Shown piece by piece: positions 55,920 through 64,000 of a stretch of DNA of 64,000 bases; position 1 is the stretch's first letter; every line of letters starts with the position of its first letter. The notes under the pieces are model-generated. The model was not told the origin of the DNA. It did not search any database and was given only the letters and a program-made list of their open reading frames with translations. The position numbers and the translations under genes are program-made. Source of the stretch: Arthrinium phaeospermum (lineage: Eukaryota > Ascomycota > Sordariomycetes > Amphisphaeriales > Apiosporaceae); the NCBI GenBank assembly GCA_006503535.1, contig QYRS01000010.1, forward strand, positions 2,542,001 to 2,606,000. Direction: 5' to 3'.

Positions 55920-57437
55920 ATGTCGCATAGTACCCACTCGATCAAAATAGAGCAGGGAGGTGGCGAAGCGTCGGGCGAAAGCTCTACTCACCAGGTGCCT
56001 GCATCGGGCGCTCCCGCCGCCGTAGTGCTGCCTGGGGTGGAGAGGATGGCGCCCTGGGAGGGGGGGGGGGGGGGGGGGGCTGAGGACCTTCTCCCCGAGG
56101 ACTATCCCGTCATCGATCCCTTCTACCAACGAAGCGACCTGGTTTCGCCCGTCGCGCTTCCTCCCAGCCAGAGCGGCCTGCCGCCAGAGGCTTGGGTGCC
56201 GAGTAAATGGCACCGCGAGCCGAGCGGTTCGTCCGTCGTGGAACCGAACTCGGTCACCGAAGACAATGGGAGGATCCTACCACGGATACAAAGAGGGCAA
56301 GTACTTCGCCCCCAACGACGCGGCAAGTACGCCGGCCGGCAACTTGAAGCAAAACACGGTAACTAGCTGCTTACAGGACTACTACAGGCAGAGCAGGATC
56401 GCTTAGACATGGGACACCATGGCACCACTGTCATGATGAGTAACAGGCTGTACCTCGCACCATCCAGTTGCCCAAGCGCGTCTTGGACCTCGCTACGGGG
56501 ACAGGCATCTGGGTCATGGACTTTGGTGTGTGTAGACCTTTTGACGTGAACAAACACAATCGTTACTGATGATACAAATGGCAGCTCGCGAACACCCCAA
56601 CTGCGAAGTAATCGGCACCGACCTCAGCAAAATCCAGCCCGAACACCCGCCAGGCAACGTGCAGTTCATCCGCGACGACGCCGAAGACACCTGGGAGTTC
56701 GGCCTGCCCAAGTTCGACTACATCCACGCCCGCCACGTCATGAGCTGCTTCGACAATCCCAAGGCCGTCATGGCGCAAGCCTTCGCAAACCTCGAGCCGG
56801 GCGGCTGGGTCGAGTACCACGACACCACCGTAGACGTCCTCTCGATGGACGGCAGCACCCAGGGCACCACCTTGGAAGAATGGGGTAGACTGATCATGGC
56901 CGGGGCCGCGGCTAGCGGGCGTGATGTTCGTGTTGGCATGCACTACAAGGAGTGGCTCGAGGAGGTCGGTTGTAAGTTTCTCATTAAATTTCTCATACTA
57001 AATCAGACTGGGAGCCGGCTTCCCTCCAGAAGTGCTGATTACAACTAACCCACAATGAATCGCAACAGTCGTCGACGTCGTTGAGCGAAAGATGGCCGGG
57101 CCCCTCGGGCCGTGGCCCAAGAGCGCCCGGCTGAAGGAGACGGGCCGGGTGACGGAGCGCATCTTCTACGACAACGTCAACGGCATGTCATACAAGCTCT
57201 TCAAGGCTCTGGGCCACACCCAGGAGCGGATTGACGAGTTCGTCGACCAGTTCCGCGTAGATCTAGTGAATCCGGCTATACACGCCTATTTCCCTGTGTA
57301 TGTGCAACGAAACAATAAGGAGTACCGCTGTTTCAATTGTGATGCTGATCATAAGGTGCAGGTGGGTGGTGTATGGCCGAAAGCCTTTTGAATCGGGACA
57401 CGAAGGCGCGGCAATAGGGGCCCGAGGTAACTTATAA
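55920..57437 (+). pseudogene. LaeA-type SAM-dependent methyltransferase with two frameshifts
   Basis: From the ATG at 55920 (MSHSTHSIKIEQ) a disordered N-terminus leads through a 20-G run to 'WHREPSGSSVVEPNSVTEDNGR'. The family's next block, 'TYHGYKEGKYFAPND', lies one base out of frame (ATCC near 56274 where ACC is expected). A 65-bp GC-AG intron (56323-56387) leads to 'AEQDRLDMGHHGT' and 'NRLYLAP'. Another one-base slip near 56462 precedes 'KRVLDLATGTGIWVMDF', the SAM-binding glycine motif. Then introns 56526-56584, 56972-57068 and 57298-57361 join 'EHPNCEVIGTDLSKIQPE', 'FDYIHARHVMSCF', 'LEPGGWVEYHD' and the C-terminal 'VVYGRKPFE'. Intact relatives methylate small molecules or act as regulators. 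If both slips are real the gene is dead; sequencing error is possible. Confidence 0.65.
56060..56079 (+). repeat. Homopolymer G run (20 G)
   Basis: Twenty consecutive G bases inside the N-terminal coding part of the methyltransferase-like gene, in a segment read as poly-Gly ('WEGGGGGGAED'). Length is likely variable by slippage and hard to sequence, so the frame across it is uncertain. Confidence 0.9.
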
Positions 57438-57856
57438 AGTACCAAGCGACATCGATGTGACCATGGATACGGCTGTCGGAACACGGGTCTCCATGTGGTG
57501 GAGATTGCAACGGTCTTAGAATGAATGCCCCTGTAACATTATCTTGAAAATTGAGAGTAGAATCGCGTTTAGCACTCCTAATACAGTTAGGTCAGGGGGT
57601 TTATCTATGCCCGCTGGATTGGGTTGCAACCTAGTCACGTGTCGAATCCCAAGGGTTATTTAATCAGAGCTTGCTTTTTGGGGGTATCAATACAGAACCT
57701 CCTCCTCCAAATAGTCAGATATTTGCGGTCCACGTTGCATCTATCGGCCAGCAAGCCATCAGGGTATCACAATAACTCGCAATCATTCCACACATACACC
57801 ACCAGAGAGCGTTTGCCATCTTTCCTGATCAAAATCCTGTCCGATCAGAGCCAGAA

Positions 57857-60142
57857 ATGGACGATCGCGAGAAGAGGCCGGCCCATCGAAAACTGTTCGT
57901 GGCATACTTCCTATTACCATTGCATCGGTTTATCGAGCCTGATAGAATGATCACACGCGCCTATCACTTTAAAGAATGGAAGACCAGAACAGGCCAAATC
58001 TTAAGCCCAAGATCGAGAAACCGTGACACGGCAGGGCTTTGTCGGGCTTGCAGATCAATACCATGGACGGTACTGCATGAAATAATGGAAGACGAGTTGC
58101 TAAGCGAGGTTCCCGTGCCACGTCGTCTTCAATCTAAGCCCTTCACGTTACAGAGAAGAATAATTTGGCATCATGTACGACCCATCGCGAAATTCCTTGC
58201 ATCGAGATGTCAGCTCTGCCGGGCTCTGGGAAACCTCTTGACGACCGAAGCACGGCTGGGTGATAGAGCCTGGTCTCTAGTATGCAGCTCCGTGCGCGAT
58301 ATCCTGAGTCAAGATCACTGCCTTGGTCTGGAGCCAACGTTGTACCCCATTCTGCACTTCATTCCAAGCGGTGAACGCCACTGGGGAGACCTTTTGGCTA
58401 TGCACAGCAGAAGCTATCTTGCTGTCGATACACGCGGCAATAGTGCAGACCATTGTCGCGACTGTCTTTACCCTCGGTCGATAGGTGCCAACGCAATCGA
58501 CATGCAACACATGAGGGATCTCATCGGGGCTTGTTTGCAAAAGCATAGTTCTTGTTCGAATAGCCAAGAAATGATTCAAGGTCTGAAGGTCATCGACTGC
58601 ATCACACAAGATACTATCGTGGCCCCTCCAAGCTGCCAGTACCTTGCTCTTTCGTACGTGTGGGGTTGTACGCAGGGGGAGGGAAACACATCTTTTCCAA
58701 AGGTTGTGCGAGACAGCATCGCCACAACGATAGCGCTTGGGTACAGATACATTTGGGTTGACAGATACGTAAGTCAGGACTGCTCCAATGACCATGTGCT
58801 AAACCAGACACTCATAGTACTTTAGTGTATCGATCAAGATGACCCACATAAACAACACATTTTCAATCAGATGCATCGTATATATTCTGGTGCCATTGTC
58901 ACCATCATAGCTGCTGCTGGAAGTGATGCGGAACACGGACTTCCAGGTGTGTCAAGTGGCCGGCCAGAACATATCAACCTCCAACTTGGCAATCTCCGTC
59001 TTACCCAGATAATTCCATACAGAGAAGATGTCGTCACGAGTTCAACCTGGTATACAAGAGCATGGACCTATCAAGAAAGCTACTTTTCGAAACGACGGCT
59101 TATTTTCACTGAGCAGCAAGTGTTCTACCTCTGCAACGAAGCTAGACAATCAGAGGGGTTCCCAGGTGAGATGGTACACATCAAACCCGACAATGAAGTA
59201 TCCTCCGTTATACCCCAACCCTGTCGACCATCCAATTTCGACATTTTCAGCCTGCGGAATGAGATTAGGATGTACACCCGGCGCCAGCTGACCTATCCCT
59301 CGGACTCACTGAATGCCATCTTGGGGGTCATTCAGTACTACATGGAACTTACTCTGGATGGTGTCCTCATAAGGCACGCTTGGGGCAACCCCCTGTATAA
59401 GGCATTGGATTCGCACAAATTGACGTTGGACCTGGGATGGTCACACAAGAAACCGGGACAGAGGCGACCCGGATTCCCAAGTTGGTCGTGGGTAGGTTGG
59501 TCTGGGGAACTTGATTGGACGATGCGACTCGTTGGGCCGGAACTGGACTGGGGTTTCTCAGATGACGGCCAGCGAGACATCACTCCGGATTCCCTACTGG
59601 AACTTGCCTACGAGGGAGGCGATCAGCCACGGGGTTTGCTCATTACTACGAAGATTTGTCCAGTGCTTATCAAGAGAGTTTCTTCGAACGATCCACGATC
59701 CGCATCTACCAGGGAAGCCACAAGCAAAGTGTTTGTTCTTTTCCCTTTCTGGGACGGATATATCGGTGTGCCCTGCTTATGGGACGAGGAACCCTTACCC
59801 GACAGCGAGTATTATGCAGCTGACCTGGGCAAACAGTTGTCAGATCCGTTTGACAGCACATTAGATCGCCAACTGATACTGCAAAAGAAAGACGATCGAT
59901 TTGTACGCATCGGTTTTTCTAAGATATATCGCTGTTCAAATTTGTCCTCTCGGAGTACAGGAGCTCGCCGAATCTGGCACCTAATATCCCCCGAGGATCT
60001 CAACCATTGTTTCGAGAGTGAAGTGAACCTTATTTTCGATGCTGATGGTGTTCTATTGGGTGCCATGCGGAGTGACGAGCAAACCGATGATGAGTCCCCG
60101 TGGTACTCGAATGCACAAACGCGAAGAATATGCATCATTTAG
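57857..60142 (+). CDS. HET-domain (heterokaryon incompatibility) protein, 2 exons, 742 aa
   Basis: Exon 1 is 57857-58768 and exon 2 is 58826-60142. The 57-bp intron (GTAAGT..TTTAG) joins 'YIWVDRY' to 'CIDQDDPHKQ' in phase 0. The start is the ATG at 57857 (GAAATGGAC). The N-terminal 260 residues contain Cys-rich blocks ('AGLCRACRSIPW', 'SRCQLCRALGNLL') common in fungal HET proteins. The HET domain follows with 'YLALSYVWG' near residue 262, 'WVDRYCIDQDD', 'QMHRIYSGAIVTIIAAAG', 'GLPGVS' and 'WYTRAWTYQESYFSKRRLIFT'. The C-terminal part holds 'FPSWSWVGWSGEL'. Such proteins trigger programmed cell death on fusion with unlike individuals, often downstream of NLR partners. Intact here. Confidence 0.92.
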
Positions 60143-60939
60143 GTTGATATGGCATCTGGGGGAGTATCAGATATATACACCGTGTTTTAATGTTGAGCAA
60201 GCGTAGAATAAAAGGTTTTTTTGTACGTATTCCGTCGTCTTTTGCTCAATGAGATCTTCCACTAGGCTTCAACCCAACCACATTGGCTCTTGACGAGTAA
60301 TAAGCTATGCGCCACCAGTCAAGAGAACTCCAGTACCGAGAGGTTACCAGCTCGTAGTACTCCGCGCTTACTGGTGCTGAAAGGCCAAAGGGGCCCGTTC
60401 GACGGCGCAGTCCCCATCATCTGCGGCTACGTCTGCATCTTCATCGCCATACTTTGGTGCCCATCAGGTTGTGGATGGCCCCGGGGTTACCATCCAATAG
60501 GCTGTTCCGCTCTGAGCCATTGCGTCTATCTCCTTCTACTACGCCCTTCGGAAACGGTGACGCTAAGGATATCGTGCTGGTATGAGCCGCCTCGCAATAA
60601 CCCGGCATGAGCTTTTGTATGCGATGTTTCGGTTGATGGAAAGACACTCAGCCAATTGCAATTCTTCGTGTGTATTCTGGTCTGGTCGGAGAGCAATCAA
60701 GCGGTGAGCACAAACTTTCGCTTTCAGGACACGCAATCTCGATTACACATCAATTCTGCAACGTTTTCTTACGTGGAACTAATGGCCCTTCCCATCGCAC
60801 GGCTTCGTCATAGCGGGATCTGTCAGGCCAGGCCGTGCCGTGCCGTGCCGTGCTGTCTGCAAGTACGAAGCCTAAGCGCTTAGCTCCGATCCTTATTCGA
60901 CGTGAATTGTTTGCTGTATTCTCTTGTTTCTACTTGACG
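60143..60939. other. Transition region before the AT-rich block
   Basis: About 800 bp of ordinary base composition after the HET gene with no convincing frame. Contains a short 5-bp tandem repeat (gccgt units, about 60834-60852). Composition changes abruptly near 60940. Confidence 0.5.
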
Positions 60940-63900
60940 ACGTTATGAAATATGACTATTATCTATTCCTCTTAAGTAAGAGGTTAAACTATACTAGTTT
61001 AAGAGTTTATATTATATATAAAGTATTAATATTAATATTATCGATCGATAAGGCTTAAAATTACTTAGTTAGCTTATATAACGTTTTTTTTCTTTTTTTC
61101 TTTTTTTCCTTTCTTCTCTTTTTTAAGTGTTATTACGTGTGGCCCGGCTTAATTTATTCGTTATCCTCTTTATTAAGCCTTTTAATTAACGTTTAAAATT
61201 AGGGGTTTTTTTAAATATTATTAAAAAAAGGGGTTTAAATTAAACTTTTAGTTTTATTTATTTCGTTTTAGATTTTATTAAGTAATTTAATTTATTTAAT
61301 AAGAAAAGTTTTATTATCGCCGGTTATTTTTTTTAAAAAAAGTTTATAATTAATATAATATGTCTCGATACACCTCGAATAAAAGTTTTATAAATCCCCT
61401 CGGCTCTATTATTTTCTTAACCCTTTAACCTTAATAGCTTAGGTTTTAAAATTTGGTAAATAGCTTTTAACAACTTTTAAATACTACGCGCCTACGTTAC
61501 CGCTCATTCATTTTAATTCGCGTTTAAATTTAAACTTTATTAAGTTTATATTAATAAAAAATGTTATTATTATATTAAAACTTATTAAATTAAAACGGAA
61601 CTTAAATTATAAAATAATAATTAAATTACTATCTACAGCGTTTATTTTAATCACACGATCTTAACTTAATTACTTTAAACCTTAAGCTTTTATCTTCCTA
61701 CTCCTTTTTATACTCATCCTCCTACTCTTCGCAATTAATATATATATCGTCCCCTTTTTCTACTTTATCTTTAAAAATTAATTATATATACCGGTAATTA
61801 TAATCCTTTTTATAACTTTATTTCCTTCCTTAAATAAATAATAAATAATATTTCATATAATATATTAAGTTTATATAGAGAGATATTAATACGCTACGCT
61901 ACTAATGTCTTTATAATAACGGCTACACCACGCTAATAACTTTTTAACCGAATTGATTGCTAGGAATCGGCTATTAAAATTTATAACTAATTATAATAGC
62001 CATCGTTTATTTAAAAGATTACGGGTACGCGTTTAAAAAAAGCTTTTCCTAATGCTTATTTTACGGTAAATAAGCTAAACCTTTTAAAAATACTAAATAG
62101 ACTTCGCATAAATATTAACTTAAAAAATTTTTACCTTATTACTATATAATACCCACAATTAATAACCGAATAATAGCTCATTACTTAATATAACGAAATT
62201 TATTTAATATAAACTTAAAGCGTTAACTAAAGCTTTAATAAAGGTTACGATAAGAAAAGGTTTAAACTAGCCGCGGCTAGTCTATTAAAAAATTAACAGG
62301 TTAGCCCCTTTCTTTATATTTATTAATTAATAAAATATTTTAAATAATAAATTAAAATAAACCGAAATTAATATTTAATACTTTTAAATTTTTTATAAAT
62401 ATATTATATAGTTTATTATAACCTTATATTTTAAATTAATAATATAATTTAATACTTTATATAAAACTAATATAAGTAGGTAAAAGCTATAAAATTTAAA
62501 AAAAAAAAGATAATACAGTTAATAAAAACGGCGGTATAAACTTTATTAAATAAGAACTCCGCCTTATACTGTCCTATTTAATTTATTTAATCGAATTCGT
62601 TACCCTTTTTAATACACTTTTTTAAATAAGAGAGCTTTATACCGTTTTCATCCGTTTATATTCATTTCTTTAATCCTACTTTTATCTTTTAAAATTAATA
62701 AATTATAAAAGCCGTATTATTTAAAGCTTTATTAATAATAATAGAGTTTAAACCGGTTAATATAGCTTTTTTAATAACTTTTAATAATTTGTTAAAATTA
62801 ATACACACTTTAAAATAAGGCGGACCGACCAATTTATAAATTACTAAATACTCTATTAAAAACATTTATCGAACCTATATTTTATAGCGTGCTACTTTCG
62901 CCTAAGCTTTTTCTATAGCTTTATTTACTTAGTTTCGTAATTATTTTATATAATAATTACTTTCTTTAAATATAACTATAAAATTTTAACCGTATTTAGC
63001 GGCGCGTAGTATTTTTTATTCAATTATAACTATACCGTTATTAAATGTATAATTATATATATTTTTTATAACTTATAACTAAAGAATTTATAAATAATTA
63101 AAAATAATTCTATAAAGTTAAATCGGCTCGCTTAACAATTTAATTTAAATTATTTAGCGAATTTTTATCGCTTTAAATTACGGTTAATAATAATTAGTTT
63201 ACTCGAAGGGAAATTTTTTTATAACCCTTTATTTATTTATAGCCCTTTAAAATTATTAAATATTAAAAAATTAATATAATAGCTACCGCCTTAATAACTT
63301 AAGTAAACGTTAACCGCGAAATACTATAATAGGCATTTAAAGCCTATTTATAACGAAACTTAAAGTCTAGTTATTAATAAAATCGTTATTATTATTTAAA
63401 AAGACTTATTATTATTAAATTTTATAAAAACGTAAATAAAAGTATAAGAAATAAATATCTAAACTTATTAAATTACTACTTTCCTTATTAAAATATAAAA
63501 TAAGATACCCTTTTTAATTATTATGTTATCTTCCTTTATAAAATCCGTTATATTCTTTTAAAATCTCTTTTAATTAAAAAAGTATAACGTATTACGCTAT
63601 AGGATAATTAAATACCTTATATAAATTATTAACTATATTAAAAATAAATATAAAATACATATAATAATACGTATATAAGTTAGCTTAGCTTTTATTAAAC
63701 ATTTAAAGTCGAACATTTTATTAATAAATTATTAAAAAAGCCTCTTTAAATAAAATATATTTATTAAAGTCATCCCTTTTTTTTACTAGGTATAGGTAAT
63801 TAAAATAAGTTAAGTTTAAAATATTAATCTTTATATTTAATTATTACTTATTACTCTATTATGTTATATAAAACTAAAAATACTATAATAAAACAATGTC

Positions 63901-64000
63901 TACCTTTTTTATATAATAATATTACGTTTAATGGCGATTAAAATTAATTAGCTTCTTATATTATTTTAAAATATTAATAAAGCTCGAATATTAATACCTT
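60940..64000. repeat. AT-rich, RIP-like degenerated block (continues past the window)
   Basis: Base composition switches abruptly to mostly A and T with abundant TTAA/TATA steps and no open frame above about 60 codons. CpA and TpG are nearly absent in many lines (for example 61261-61320 and 63361-63420 contain none), while CpG persists. This is the signature of C-to-T mutation in CpA context on both strands (RIP). A pyrimidine run lies at about 61084-61125. The source repeats, probably transposons, are too altered to identify by reading. Confidence 0.85.

Noticed and set aside
60834..60852. gccgt tandem repeat as a regulatory element
   Set aside because: Only about four 5-bp units; an ordinary microsatellite is sufficient explanation.

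Overview
This window is nuclear DNA of a filamentous ascomycete (Pezizomycotina, most likely a Sordariomycete). Genes are split by short introns with GTAAGT/GTATGT/GTGAGT donors and CAG/TAG acceptors. The families are typical of these fungi: a GT15 mannosyltransferase, HIR1, a UstYa-type DUF3328 protein, fungal rhodopsin-domain 7TM proteins, NACHT-type NLRs and a HET-domain protein. The last 3 kb is an extremely AT-rich block poor in CpA/TpG, as left by repeat-induced point mutation (RIP). I joined exons by eye from splice consensus and reading-frame continuity; no alignment or search was run.

Layout. At 1-1022 (minus) is the 5' end of an NLR gene that runs off the window. A low-complexity protein (1948-3087, minus) follows, then a four-exon GT15 mannosyltransferase (3907-6270, minus), the HIR1 histone chaperone (7924-11331, minus) and an unrecognised 359-residue protein (12067-13216, minus). 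An intron-containing tRNA-Thr(AGT) lies at 15183-15300. Next come a six-exon UstYa-like protein (15841-17008, minus), a five-exon secreted eight-cysteine protein (19547-20546, minus) and a secreted amidohydrolase (22435-24186, minus). The stretch 24.8-29.2 kb is a gene graveyard: a decayed class I terpene synthase and a broken aminoglycoside-phosphotransferase-like kinase. It is followed by an ankyrin-like protein (29302-31285, minus) and a head-to-head pair of rhodopsin-domain 7TM genes (31985-33338 minus, 35143-36325 plus).

The second half holds a 335-bp MITE-like element with perfect 43-bp terminal inverted repeats and a 9-bp flanking duplication, then a mucin-like secreted protein (39340-40880, minus). 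At 41706-44527 is an NLR relic that kept its lipase-like domain and Walker B but lost its P-loop. Two small low-complexity genes follow (44993-45643 and 46781-47086, minus), then the C-terminal stump of a CmcJ/GA4-desaturase-like gene (47803-48063). A very large CorA-like membrane protein interrupted by a frameshift spans 48593-54363, followed by a TMEM254/DUF4499-like protein (54679-55077). A LaeA-type methyltransferase with a 20-G run and two frameshifts lies at 55920-57437. An intact HET protein (57857-60142) sits close to the AT-rich block that begins near 60.94 kb.

Themes. Conserved housekeeping genes (GT15, HIR1, tRNA) lie in the first quarter. From about 15 kb onward the content is accessory: non-self-recognition genes, secondary-metabolism-type enzymes without a coherent cluster, secreted proteins, and many relics. 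No single operon-like system is visible. The most notable unlisted signals are the MITE-like element with telomere-like core repeats, the terpene synthase relic, and the P-loop-less NLR relic.
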